A stretch of 12,843 nucleotides of DNA from an uncultured Acetatifactor sp. (GCA_910586515.1 CAJUGL010000079.1:1-12843); one strand, 5' to 3'. Counted from the first letter of the stretch, positions 4,542 to 12,764 are shown. A program made the numbers and translations. Notes: generated by a model not told the origin, from the sequence alone.

Positions 4542-6305
4542 GTGAAAAAAGTGGCCCATAATGCGGCTTTTGAGATATACTGCCTGAATAAGTTTTTCCA
4601 CAGCCCGGTATGTCAGTGGCACTGTACCATGGTACACTCCCTTTACTGTGGTTTTCCGGCGTCGTTGGATGCGGCGGGAAGGGCCATGGGGCTTCCGGAG
4701 GATAAGAGGAAGATGGGAGTAGGGAAGCAGCTGATCCGGTATTTCTGTGTGCCCTGTACGCCTACCACAAGGAACGGGGGACGTACCAGAAACCTTCCCC
4801 ATCATGACCCCGCAAAATGGCAGCTTTTTAAGGATTACTGCCGCCAGGACGTGGCGACAGAGGCAGAGATCTACCGGAGACTGGAGAAATATCCCATTCC
4901 GGAACAGGAACGGCAGAACTGGATCCTGGACCAGTACATTAACATGGCAGGAGTAAAAGTAGACATGGATTTGATCGGAAGCGCCCTGGAGCTGTACGGG
5001 CAGGTCAGCGGGGAGTTATCCGGGAGAGCGAGGAGGCTTACCGGATTGGATAATCCCAACAGCGTTGCACAGCTGAAGAAGTGGATACAGGAGCATTCTG
5101 GGATGGAACTGGAGAGCATGGACAAGGCAACGGTGGCGGAGATACTGGCAGACAAGGACGGGGAGAAACTGGTGAAGGAAGTGTTAAAGATTCGCAAAGA
5201 GTTGGGAAAGACTTCCGTAAAAAAATATGAGGCCATGAAAGCCTGTGTGTGCGGAGACGGACGGATCCGGGGACTGCTGCAGTTTTACGGGGCCAGCAGA
5301 ACGGGGCGCTTTGCCGGACGGCTGGTGCAGGTGCAGAACCTTCCAAGAAATTACATCGAGGACCTGGATCTTGCAAGGAGACTGGTAAAAAGGAGACAGC
5401 CGGATGCCGTAAAAGCAGTTTACGGAGATGTGCCGGACCTGCTGTCCCAGCTGATCAGGACCGCTTTTATCCCGGGAGAGGGATGCCGTTTTATCGTGGC
5501 GGATTTCTCTGCCATAGAAGCCCGTGTGTTGGCCTGGCTTGCCGGAGAAGAGTGGAGGCTGGATGTATTCCGTACCCACGGGAAAATCTACGAGGCTTCC
5601 GCCAGTGCCATGTTCGGCGTCCCCATTGAGAAGATCAAAAAAGGGAATCCGGAGTATGCGCTGCGCAGCAAGGGTAAGGTGGCGGAACTTGCGCTCGGAT
5701 ACCAGGGAGGGGCACATGCGCTGATCAGCATGGGCGCGCTGTCCATGGGTCTGGCGGAGGAGGAACTTCCGGATATTGTGAGCCGTTGGAGGAAGAGTAA
5801 CCGGAGGATACAGGATTTCTGGTATGCTGTAGAGAATAACGCTGTGGACACGGTGCAGTATGGGACTGTTCATACCATGGCGAAGGGGATCAGCTTTTAC
5901 CGGGACAAGGAATATCTTTTTGTCCGTCTGCCTTCTGGGCGGGAGTTGTTTTATTACCGTCCGGAGCTGGTGACGAATGCCTTCGGCAGGAATGCAGTGG
6001 GATTTTACGGTACCAGCCAGACAACTAAGAAATGGGAACTGACAGAGACTTACGGTGGGAAGCTGACGGAGAATATCGTCCAGGCGGTGGCGAGGGATCT
6101 GCTGTGCAGCGCCATGATGAACCTGTACAGGGCCGGGTACGCGATCCGCTTCCACATACATGATGAAGTTATACTTGAGGCGCCAAAGGAGAGCGGCAAA
6201 ACGCTGCAGGAGGCGGTCAGGCTGATGTGTACCCTGCCGGAATGGGCGGAGGGCCTGCCGCTGGATGCGGCCGGATTTGAAGGATATTACTACAGGAAGG
6301 ACTGA
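4542..6305 (+). CDS. Phage family A DNA polymerase, N-terminally truncated
   Basis: Polymerase motifs are intact: motif A VADFSAIEARVLAW (D321), motif B RSKGKVAELALGYQGG (375-390) and motif C FHIHDEVI (D541). The 3'-5' exonuclease region keeps motif II (HNAAFE, residues 6-11) and motif III (YCRQD, 99-103). The motif I segment that should lie about 75 residues upstream, with its D-x-E, is missing. The family is normally about 650 residues; this frame gives 587 from GTG 4542, which has no ribosome binding site. Homologous codons continue upstream without a usable start, so it may be untranslated or poorly translated. If made, it should polymerise DNA without normal proofreading. It ends 10 bases before the primase-helicase start. 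The family is certain; functionality is doubtful. Confidence 0.88.
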   Translation: MKKVAHNAAFEIYCLNKFFHSPVCQWHCTMVHSLYCGFPASLDAAGRAMGLPEDKRKMGVGKQLIRYFCVPCTPTTRNGGRTRNLPHHDPAKWQLFKDYCRQDVATEAEIYRRLEKYPIPEQERQNWILDQYINMAGVKVDMDLIGSALELYGQVSGELSGRARRLTGLDNPNSVAQLKKWIQEHSGMELESMDKATVAEILADKDGEKLVKEVLKIRKELGKTSVKKYEAMKACVCGDGRIRGLLQFYGASRTGRFAGRLVQVQNLPRNYIEDLDLARRLVKRRQPDAVKAVYGDVPDLLSQLIRTAFIPGEGCRFIVADFSAIEARVLAWLAGEEWRLDVFRTHGKIYEASASAMFGVPIEKIKKGNPEYALRSKGKVAELALGYQGGAHALISMGALSMGLAEEELPDIVSRWRKSNRRIQDFWYAVENNAVDTVQYGTVHTMAKGISFYRDKEYLFVRLPSGRELFYYRPELVTNAFGRNAVGFYGTSQTTKKWELTETYGGKLTENIVQAVARDLLCSAMMNLYRAGYAIRFHIHDEVILEAPKESGKTLQEAVRLMCTLPEWAEGLPLDAAGFEGYYYRKD

Positions 6306-6315
6306 GGGCGGGTTT

Positions 6316-8730
6316 ATGTATTATGACAAGCAGATCAAGATAGCAACAGGCGGAAGCCGCAAAGCAGTGTCCTGGGTGGTGCAGGAGATTTCCTGGTCAG
6401 CTTTTCTGTTAAAGCTTTCGCAGCCGGTCAGGACGCCGGAAACTTTTCAGGAGTATAAAGCCCTCCCGAAACCGAAACAGGACGATCTGAAGGATGTGGG
6501 CGGGTTCGTAGGAGGGGTGTTGGCCGGACCACGCAGGAAAAAGGATTTTGCCGGGGAGCGGTACCTGGTCACCCTGGATGCGGACACGATAGGACCGGGA
6601 GGGACACAGAGCGTGCTGAACGCCGTATCTGGTTTGGGATGCGCCTATGCGGTTTACAGTACCAGGAAGCATGAGGGCGCTGCGCCCAGGCTGCGGATTG
6701 TGGTGCCGTTGGATGAGCCGTGTACGGCGGAAGAATATGAGCCGATTGCGCGGAAACTGGCTTCTTTTCTTGGAATGGAGATATTTGACCCGACTACTTT
6801 TGAAGCCGTCCGCCTGATGTACTGGCCCAGCTGTTCTTCTGACGGCGAGTTTGTTTTCCTGTATGAGGACAAGCCTTTTCTGTCCAGGGCGGGGATGCTG
6901 GGGATGTACCGGGACTGGCGGAATGTGGCCGAATGGCCGGAGGTTCCGGGAGCCGCAAAGATCAGGGACCGGTCTGCGAAAAAGCAGGGTGACCCGGTGG
7001 AGAAAAACGGCGTGGTGGGCGCATTCTGCCGTTGTTACAGCATAGAAGCCGCCATGGAGCTGTTTATCCCCGGTATCTATGAATCCTGTGTGGACGGGCG
7101 TTATACCTATACAGGCGGCTCCACGGTAGGCGGCGCCGTGCTTTATGATAACGGGAAATTTATTTACAGCCACCATGCCACGGACCCCTGCAGCGGAAAG
7201 CTCTGCAATGCCTTTGACATGGTAAGGCTGCACCTTTTCGGGGATGAGGACGCGGATGCAAAACCGGACACTCCTGCAGGCAACCTGCCCTCTTTTCTAT
7301 CCATGTGTAAGTTTGCCGCAGGCCTGGAGCCCGTGGCGCAGTTGTTAAACCGGGAGAGGTATGAGAAGGCAGTGCAGAGCTTTGATACCCCTCTGGATAC
7401 TGCGGCGGAAATCTTTGACTGGCTGGAGCAGCTGGCAACCCACCCCAAGACAGGGAAGCCTCTGCCGACGGTGATGAATGTCCAGATCATCCTGGAGAAT
7501 GACCCGCAGCTGCGGGGGAAAGTGTATCATGATGATTTCAGTGACAGGCCAACGGTATGTGACCGGCTCCCATGGGAAAAATTTGCTTTTGACGGCAGGC
7601 ACCGGCTGTGGAAAGATGCCGACGATTCCGGCCTGCGGGGCTACCTGGAATCCCACTACGGGATATCCACGAAAAACAGTATCCTGGATGGGTTTGCGGT
7701 ATACGCGCTTAACCACAGGGTGAATTATCTGCGCGATTATCTTACGGGACTGCGCTGGGACGGGATTCAGCGTGTGGATACGCTGCTGATAGATTATTTC
7801 GGGGCGGAAGACACTTTATACACCCGGGAAGCTATACGGAAATGCCTGGCGGGAGCCATAGCCCGCCTGCTGTGCCCGGGTATCAAATTTGACCAGATGC
7901 TGATCCTGGCCGGCCCCCAGGGAATCGGCAAGAGTACCTTCTGGAGGCTGCTGGGCATGAAATGGTATACGGATTCCCTGTACACTTTTGAGGGCAAGGA
8001 GGCTGCCGAGCTGCTGCAGGGGTATTGGATTGTGGAATGCGGGGAGCTGTCCGGGATGACGAAATCAGAGATGAACACGGTCAAGCAGTTTATCAGCAAA
8101 TGCGAGGATACCTACAGGGCAGCATACGGCCACCGGACAGAGAATTATCCCAGGCGCTGCCTGCTTGTCGGAACTACCAATGAGAAGGAATTTTTGAAAG
8201 ATGAAACCGGAGGACGCCGTTTCTGGCCCGTGGATCTGGCCAGGTATCCGCCGCGGAAATCCGTGTTTTTGGATCTTCCGAATGAGGTGCCCATGATCTG
8301 GGCGGAGGCAATGCAGCTGTATAAAAGCGGGGAATCCCTGCTGATGTCAGGTGCTGCGCAGAGTCAGGCCCGGGAGGCCCAGGAAGGGCACAGGGAATCC
8401 GATCCTAACGAGGGTATTATTGCGGAGTTTCTGCAGAAAAAAGTGCCCGCAGGGTGGTACCAGAAGAGCCTGGCGGACAGGCGGAACTGGCTGGACAATG
8501 CCTTTAACCAGCAGCAGGCGGATGAGGACAGCCTGGTATACCGGGACAGGATATGCGCTCTGGAGATATGGAATGAGTGTTTCCGGCAGTTTACCCGCAT
8601 GAAGAAATCGGAAGCAAGGGAGATCAATGCAACGCTTGGAAGGATGCAGGGGTGGAAACGGGCGGAGCGCCCTTTTCGGTTCGGAGGGGATTACGGGTTA
8701 CAGAGAGGGTACATAAGGGAAGCAACATAA
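6316..8730 (+). CDS. VapE/VirE-type primase-helicase with AEP-like N-terminus
   Basis: The start is ATG 6316 (MYYDKQIKIATGG), the conserved N-terminus of this phage family; GAGGGCGG lies before it. The product has 804 residues. The N-terminal domain resembles archaeo-eukaryotic primases: LDAD with D88 and D90, and YSTRKH with H119. The C-terminal helicase domain is the VapE (virulence-associated E) type: Walker A GPQGIGKST (533-541), Walker B-like GYWIVECGEL (569-578), a polar sensor in VGTTNE (618-623) and the arginine motif GGRRFW (632-637). The protein is expected to prime and unwind DNA at the phage origin in the cytoplasm. It follows the polymerase and ends before a repeat-rich spacer. 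All motifs look intact, unlike the polymerase upstream. Confidence 0.93.
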   Translation: MYYDKQIKIATGGSRKAVSWVVQEISWSAFLLKLSQPVRTPETFQEYKALPKPKQDDLKDVGGFVGGVLAGPRRKKDFAGERYLVTLDADTIGPGGTQSVLNAVSGLGCAYAVYSTRKHEGAAPRLRIVVPLDEPCTAEEYEPIARKLASFLGMEIFDPTTFEAVRLMYWPSCSSDGEFVFLYEDKPFLSRAGMLGMYRDWRNVAEWPEVPGAAKIRDRSAKKQGDPVEKNGVVGAFCRCYSIEAAMELFIPGIYESCVDGRYTYTGGSTVGGAVLYDNGKFIYSHHATDPCSGKLCNAFDMVRLHLFGDEDADAKPDTPAGNLPSFLSMCKFAAGLEPVAQLLNRERYEKAVQSFDTPLDTAAEIFDWLEQLATHPKTGKPLPTVMNVQIILENDPQLRGKVYHDDFSDRPTVCDRLPWEKFAFDGRHRLWKDADDSGLRGYLESHYGISTKNSILDGFAVYALNHRVNYLRDYLTGLRWDGIQRVDTLLIDYFGAEDTLYTREAIRKCLAGAIARLLCPGIKFDQMLILAGPQGIGKSTFWRLLGMKWYTDSLYTFEGKEAAELLQGYWIVECGELSGMTKSEMNTVKQFISKCEDTYRAAYGHRTENYPRRCLLVGTTNEKEFLKDETGGRRFWPVDLARYPPRKSVFLDLPNEVPMIWAEAMQLYKSGESLLMSGAAQSQAREAQEGHRESDPNEGIIAEFLQKKVPAGWYQKSLADRRNWLDNAFNQQQADEDSLVYRDRICALEIWNECFRQFTRMKKSEAREINATLGRMQGWKRAERPFRFGGDYGLQRGYIREAT

Positions 8731-8902
8731 CCCTTTTCCTGCGTTACAGCTGCAGGAGAATGTAACAGAGGAGCTATTATAACAAGGGAAATAAGGGTAT
8801 GTATAACCCTTGATACCCCTGATTTATATAAACAATACGCGTATGCGCGCGAGGAAAAATGTAACACACAGCAGTTCCGCGGGAGCGGGGGCAGGAGGAA
8901 CG
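8731..8902. other. Repeat-rich spacer, candidate replication origin or regulatory region
   Basis: These 172 bases hold no convincing gene. They contain GTTACA (8743-8748) facing TGTAAC (8761-8766), another TGTAAC at 8860, and a further GTTACA at 8697 in the preceding gene. AAGGG-type repeats occur in both orientations: an inverted pair AAGGGT/ACCCTT at 8793-8811, with further copies at 8715, 8729 and 8784. An alternating stretch, ATACGCGTATGCGCGCG, lies near 8835-8851. Clustered short repeats and an AT-rich TTTATATAAA segment right after the primase gene fit an origin. A control region for the nuclease and helicase genes is the alternative. Confidence 0.4.
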
Positions 8903-9241
8903 ATGAGGGAAAGAGAGATTGAGAAGTACCTGGTTGACAGGGTAAAGGGGATGGGGGGCATGGCGCTTAAATTTGTCTCCCCAGGATGTACGGGGGTGCC
9001 TGACCGGCTGGTGATTCTGCCAGGGGGAAAGATCGGATTTTTGGAGCTGAAGGCGCCAGGGGAGGTGCCGCGGAAGGAGCAGTCCCACCGGATACGGCAG
9101 CTTCGGAGACTGGGATGCAAGTCCGGGTTTGCCGACTCCCGGCAGGATGTGGACTGGTTTCTGTACAGCATGACCACCAGGATCCCCGTACGGGGAGGGA
9201 TGCCGGACCTGCAGAGAACAGGAGGGCGTGATGAAGTTTAA
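8903..9241 (+). CDS. VRR-NUC domain nuclease
   Basis: ATG 8903 is chosen because AGGAGG (8893-8898) precedes it; an earlier in-frame start would add an unrelated low-complexity stretch. The 112-residue product is a single VRR-NUC domain, a PD-(D/E)XK nuclease. It has E7 in the first helix (MREREIEKYL), D34 in GVPDR and E48-x-K50 in FLELKAPG, then conserved KEQSHRIRQLRRLG. Phage VRR-NUC proteins are thought to resolve or cut branched DNA during replication and recombination; the substrate cannot be read from sequence. The last 16 residues beyond WFLYS are probably a loose tail. Its end overlaps the helicase start at 9231 by 11 bases, suggesting coupled translation and a shared task. Confidence 0.92.
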   Translation: MREREIEKYLVDRVKGMGGMALKFVSPGCTGVPDRLVILPGGKIGFLELKAPGEVPRKEQSHRIRQLRRLGCKSGFADSRQDVDWFLYSMTTRIPVRGGMPDLQRTGGRDEV

Positions 9242-10712
9242 CCCGCATAATTACCAGAGGTACTGCATACAGAGGATGCTGCAGGAGCCGGCGCTGGCAC
9301 TGTTTCTGGGGATGGGGCTTGGTAAGACGGTTACCACGCTGACAGTCGTCAATGACCTGAAATACAATCGTTTCCAGATGCAGAAATGTCTGGTCATAGC
9401 GCCGAAGAAAGTGGCGGAGGATACCTGGACCCGTGAGCAGTCCAAGTGGGAACACCTGAGGCTCCTGCGGGTAGTGCCTGTATTGGGCAGTCTGCAGAAA
9501 CGGATCCGGGCGCTGGCCTCTCCGGGCGACGTGTATGTGATCAACCGGGAAAACGTGACCTGGCTGGTTGACCATTACCGGAACGACTGGCCCTTTGACA
9601 CGGTGGTGATAGATGAGTCCAGCAGTTTTAAGAGCCACCAGGCGAAAAGGTTCAAGTCCCTGCGGAGCATACGGGGGCATATCAGCCGTCTGTATGAGCT
9701 GACCGGCACCCCGGCCTCCAACGGCTACATGGACCTGTGGGCGCAGATTTTTCTGCTGGACGGCGGGAAACGGCTTGGACGGACCATCACGGAATACCGG
9801 AATCAGTATTTTATCCCGGGCAAACGGAATGCCACAACCATCTTCAGCTACGAACCGCGGACTGGAGGGGAGCGGGAGATACAGGAACGGATACGGGATA
9901 TCTGCATCAGTCTTTCCGCGGAGGATTATCTGGAGCTTCCGGACCGCATGGACAATACCCGTTACATAAAGCTGGATGCCAGGGCCCAGAAAGCCTATGA
10001 CGAGATGGAGAGGCAGAGGATTTTGGAGTTCGGGGATACGGTCCTGGATGCGGGGAGCGCGGCAGTGCTGAGCAACAAGCTTCTGCAGCTGGGGAACGGC
10101 GCCGTGTATAACGTGGCGGAGAACGGGAAACGGGAGGTCATTGAGATCCACGGAAACAAGGTGGAGGCTTTCCTGGAGCTGGTGGAGGAACTGAACGGAA
10201 AACCGGTGCTGGTGTTTTACAATTTCCAGCATGATCTGGAGAGATTGGAGCGTGCATTGCGAAAGACGAAGCTGCGGGTCAGACGCCTGGAGGGCAGCCG
10301 GGACATAGAGGACTGGAACGGGCACGGCATTGATGTCCTTCTGGCCCATCCGGCAAGCGTGGCCTACGGGCTGAACCTGCAGCAGGGAGGGAGCAACGTG
10401 GTATGGTTCGGGCTGAACTGGAGTCTGGAGCTGTATCAGCAGGCAAATGCCAGGCTTCACAGACAGGGACAGGAGTATACGGTATTTATCCATCACCTGG
10501 TGGTGGCCGGGAGCGTGGATGAGGATGTCATGGCAGCGCTGGGGGCGAAAGGGGACTGCCAGGCAGCGCTGCTAAACGCTTTAAAGGCGAGGGTGGAAAA
10601 GGTGAAGGGGGGGAAGAGGCCTGAGGCGGAAAAAGAGGAAACAGATACAGGAAAAAGGCATCCGTCGGAAGATAGATGCTGCGGAGGAGGACTTGGACAA
10701 TGGATGCGATGA
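9231..10712 (+). CDS. SNF2-family (SF2) DEAD/H-like helicase
   Basis: ATG 9231 follows GGAGGGCGTG (9221-9230). The 493-residue product has the SF2 motifs of the compact phage SNF2 type: motif I GMGLGKT (27-33), motif II VIDESSSFK with D128 and E129, motif III TGTPASNG (158-165), and motif VI QQANARLHRQGQ (403-414). These proteins translocate on duplex DNA using ATP; a role in phage replication or recombination with the preceding nuclease is inferred from the near-fixed pairing. After about residue 455 the sequence becomes atypical (ending CCGGGLGQWMR) and runs over the next gene's ribosome binding site. A run of seven G at 10607-10613 sits where this change begins, so the true C-terminus may differ. 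Confidence 0.93.
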   Translation: MKFNPHNYQRYCIQRMLQEPALALFLGMGLGKTVTTLTVVNDLKYNRFQMQKCLVIAPKKVAEDTWTREQSKWEHLRLLRVVPVLGSLQKRIRALASPGDVYVINRENVTWLVDHYRNDWPFDTVVIDESSSFKSHQAKRFKSLRSIRGHISRLYELTGTPASNGYMDLWAQIFLLDGGKRLGRTITEYRNQYFIPGKRNATTIFSYEPRTGGEREIQERIRDICISLSAEDYLELPDRMDNTRYIKLDARAQKAYDEMERQRILEFGDTVLDAGSAAVLSNKLLQLGNGAVYNVAENGKREVIEIHGNKVEAFLELVEELNGKPVLVFYNFQHDLERLERALRKTKLRVRRLEGSRDIEDWNGHGIDVLLAHPASVAYGLNLQQGGSNVVWFGLNWSLELYQQANARLHRQGQEYTVFIHHLVVAGSVDEDVMAALGAKGDCQAALLNALKARVEKVKGGKRPEAEKEETDTGKRHPSEDRCCGGGLGQWMR

Positions 10713-12283
10713 ACAGATTTAAGGCGGGAAGTGAGTACCGGATTCTGAATGAGGCAATTAAGAATGCCATAAGGCGGTCTGCGGGTTCCGTGGTGATGCT
10801 GGGCCATCTGCTGCGCAGGATGATGGACGAGAAGCTGTGGGAAGGGCATTACAGCAGCCTTGACGATTACCTGCGGGCAGAACTGCATATGGATTACACC
10901 ATGGCATGCAGGTTTGAAGCGATCAACAGGAAATACTCTATTGGCGGAAGAAGCGGACACATTGACGAGAAGTGGGAGGATTATTCCCAGGGCGTCCTGA
11001 TTGAAATGCTGAACATGCCGCCGGAGCTGGAGGCAGAGGTGACTCCGGATATGACGGTGAGGCAGGTAAGGGAACTGAAGAGGCAGGCCAGGCAGAAGAA
11101 GGAAAACGAGAAAACGGACAGGAAAGCGCCTGAGGGGAAACCGGCAGAAGAAGCATCCCCGCCGCAGGCAGGCGTGGGATACCGGGAGGCGCCGGAAGAA
11201 CCTGTTCGCGCCAGCATTCCGGAGAGGAGATGTCCGGAGGAATCTCCACAGGGTGAAATTCCGGATGCAGAATTCCGTGAAGTGGAGGTGCCTGTGAATG
11301 ACGCCATGCAGTGTCCGGAACCGGAGATACGGGAAAAAGTTGCGACGTCGCAACCGGAGAAATCCGCATATGGGCTTGAGAAAACGGTGTATCCGGAAGG
11401 AAGCCTCCTTTCAGGAGCAGGATGCGGGAATAAGTACCACTGTTTCTCCTGTGCCCAGGACTGTGACATACGGCAGAAATACCGGTACTGCAATTTTGCT
11501 CCGCTGGGGAATCCTTTTGGATGCGACAGGATGGAGGCCCTGAAAGAGATAAAAGCAGGGGTGGGGGAACGCTGTCAGTTTATAAATAATGACCTGGCAA
11601 AGCATAAGGCGGGAACCGGTGAAGCGGCTCCCTGCTGCACGGACTGTACCGAGGACTGCGCTTTTCGATGCCGGAGATCATGCCGGATGGAAGCTGATAA
11701 ACTGCAGAAAACCAGCGATGGCAGTATCCAGCAGGAAGATGGGATGATCGATAACCTGACTGCGGTGAAGCAGATCCTGGAGAAAGAGCAGAAGCTGCTG
11801 GACGAGTGTCTGGAGGTATCGGCAGAAGACAAAGGCATTCTGGAAAGCCATATGTTCAGGCGGCAGACTACTATTGTGGCAGCCCTGACGGCCATGGTGC
11901 ACAACATGGAGGAGGCAGAGGCTGAGCCGGAAGAAAAAGTACAGCCGCCCCTTCCGCTGCTGAAAAATAATGACCAACGCAAGAAATGGCTGGCAGGGTA
12001 CAGGGAATGGGGACTCTGGTATCGAGATGAACATATCGGTGTGGAGTATTACAAATATGATTTTAGTAACGGAGCCAGGCTGATCGCAGAAGTGTATCAG
12101 GAGCCGAAAACGAAATATTGTGACGCTTATGAGTCCTGTTTCCTGCATCTTGTGGGAGGACCGAAACCGCAGGAAGACAAAAACGGGATTGGCAAATGGC
12201 AGCGGCATGAACGGTACAGCAGGTATCCGAATAATGAGACGGAGCTGGTGGAATTCCTGAAGGAGGTGCAGAGGAATGGTTAG
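10700..12283 (+). CDS. Large phage protein: ParB/HTH-like N-domain, Cys-rich middle, conserved C-domain
   Basis: ATG 10700 follows GGAGGAGGA (10683-10691), overlapping the helicase end by 13 bases. The product has 527 residues. Residues 15-135 are helical (NAIRRSAGSVVMLGHLLRRM, then YSSLDDYLRAELHMDY and TPDMTVRQVRELKRQA) and resemble DNA-binding regulators seen in clostridial phages and conjugative elements. Residues 136-235 are a charged, Pro/Glu-rich linker that includes the 16-base palindrome. Residues 242-328 hold 13 cysteines, with CxxCxxxC at 248-255 and again at 313-320, suggesting bound metal. Residues 345-400 are probably coiled (a KQILEKEQKLLDECLE-type stretch). Residues 425-527 form a compact domain (KWLAGYREWGLWY to FLKEVQR). 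I know of no experimental function; DNA binding is inferred. Confidence 0.82.
   Translation: MDAMNRFKAGSEYRILNEAIKNAIRRSAGSVVMLGHLLRRMMDEKLWEGHYSSLDDYLRAELHMDYTMACRFEAINRKYSIGGRSGHIDEKWEDYSQGVLIEMLNMPPELEAEVTPDMTVRQVRELKRQARQKKENEKTDRKAPEGKPAEEASPPQAGVGYREAPEEPVRASIPERRCPEESPQGEIPDAEFREVEVPVNDAMQCPEPEIREKVATSQPEKSAYGLEKTVYPEGSLLSGAGCGNKYHCFSCAQDCDIRQKYRYCNFAPLGNPFGCDRMEALKEIKAGVGERCQFINNDLAKHKAGTGEAAPCCTDCTEDCAFRCRRSCRMEADKLQKTSDGSIQQEDGMIDNLTAVKQILEKEQKLLDECLEVSAEDKGILESHMFRRQTTIVAALTAMVHNMEEAEAEPEEKVQPPLPLLKNNDQRKKWLAGYREWGLWYRDEHIGVEYYKYDFSNGARLIAEVYQEPKTKYCDAYESCFLHLVGGPKPQEDKNGIGKWQRHERYSRYPNNETELVEFLKEVQRNG
11339..11354. repeat. Perfect 16-bp palindrome, copy 2 (GTTGCGACGTCGCAAC)
   Basis: The sequence equals its own reverse complement over 16 bases. 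It is read in frame as VATSQ (residues 214-218) in the disordered linker of the large protein. It matches 2515-2530 at 14 of 16 positions. I recall similar GTTGCGAYGTCGCAAC-type palindromes as frequent in Lachnospiraceae genomes, including within genes, but cannot confirm this here. Confidence 0.75.
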
Positions 12284-12599
12284 GCTTACGGAAAAAGATG
12301 AGTCCGGCATGTGGCAGTTTAAAGGGATTCCCTGGGAAAGACTTCTGGCAGGGGAGACGATCACAAAAGAAACAAGTCAGCTCCTGTATTTGTGCCTGTG
12401 CAAGCTAAAGGATTATGAGGACAGCGGAATGAACCCGGACAGGGTAGGGAATCTGAAGTACGAAGCGGAAGCTATGGCGGCGCAGGTATGCGATAAGCTG
12501 TGCCGGCATCCGCGGGAGATAGCGGAGCAGGAAGCGCTGGATGAAGTTTGTGAAGGATGCCCGATTAATGCATACGTGAGGGCTTTTATAAGCAGGTGA
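12276..12599 (+). CDS. Hypothetical small phage protein, 107 residues
   Basis: ATG 12276 lies eight bases inside the previous gene's end and is preceded by GGAGG (12262-12266). The product starts MVRLTEKDESGMWQFKGIPW, has a leucine-rich helix (LLYLCLCKLKDYEDSGMNPD) and then cysteine pairs CDKLC and CEGCP near its end. The N-terminal segment and LKDYEDSGMNP resemble a common small protein of Firmicutes phages and phage-like elements, for which I know no function. The Cys pairs could bind zinc. Coupled translation with the preceding gene is likely from the overlap. Confidence 0.8.
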   Translation: MVRLTEKDESGMWQFKGIPWERLLAGETITKETSQLLYLCLCKLKDYEDSGMNPDRVGNLKYEAEAMAAQVCDKLCRHPREIAEQEALDEVCEGCPINAYVRAFISR

Positions 12600-12611
12600 G
12601 GAGGTGGGGGT

Positions 12612-12722
12612 GTGGAGAAGAGACCCAGCGAGATGATAAGGGAATTTCCGAATTTCCTGGAAACTGCAGACCGGGAGTATGAATTTGCTTACGCCGATGT
12701 GGGAAAGAGGACAGCAGGGTAG
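12612..12722 (+). CDS. Small reading frame, probable N-terminal fragment of a phage early protein
   Basis: GTG 12612 follows GAGGAGGTGG (12599-12608). The product, VEKRPSEMIREFPNFLETAD followed by REYEFAYADVGKRTAG, has 36 residues and ends at TAG 12720-12722. The pattern PNFLETADREYEFAYADVGK resembles the start of a longer helical protein, over 100 residues as I recall, common in clostridial phage early regions. In that family the next residues would continue in a long helix, but here the frame ends at once in a GC-rich sequence. It may be a truncated gene or simply a short one. Confidence in translation is moderate; confidence in truncation is low to moderate. Confidence 0.5.
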   Translation: MEKRPSEMIREFPNFLETADREYEFAYADVGKRTAG

Positions 12723-12730
12723 AGCGGAAG

Positions 12731-12764
12731 GTCCGGGCCGGTCCTTCTCGGAACCAGCCCGGAC
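12731..12764. repeat. Strong GC-rich hairpin after the last gene
   Basis: GTCCGGGC (12731-12738) pairs perfectly with GCCCGGAC (12757-12764). The 18-base loop can extend the stem through GGTCC and GGAACC with one bulge. No T-run follows on either side, so it is not a standard intrinsic terminator, but it may still pause transcription or stabilise the 3' end. The remaining bases to 12843 hold an open frame from ATG 12679 that I cannot confirm as a gene. Confidence 0.5.
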
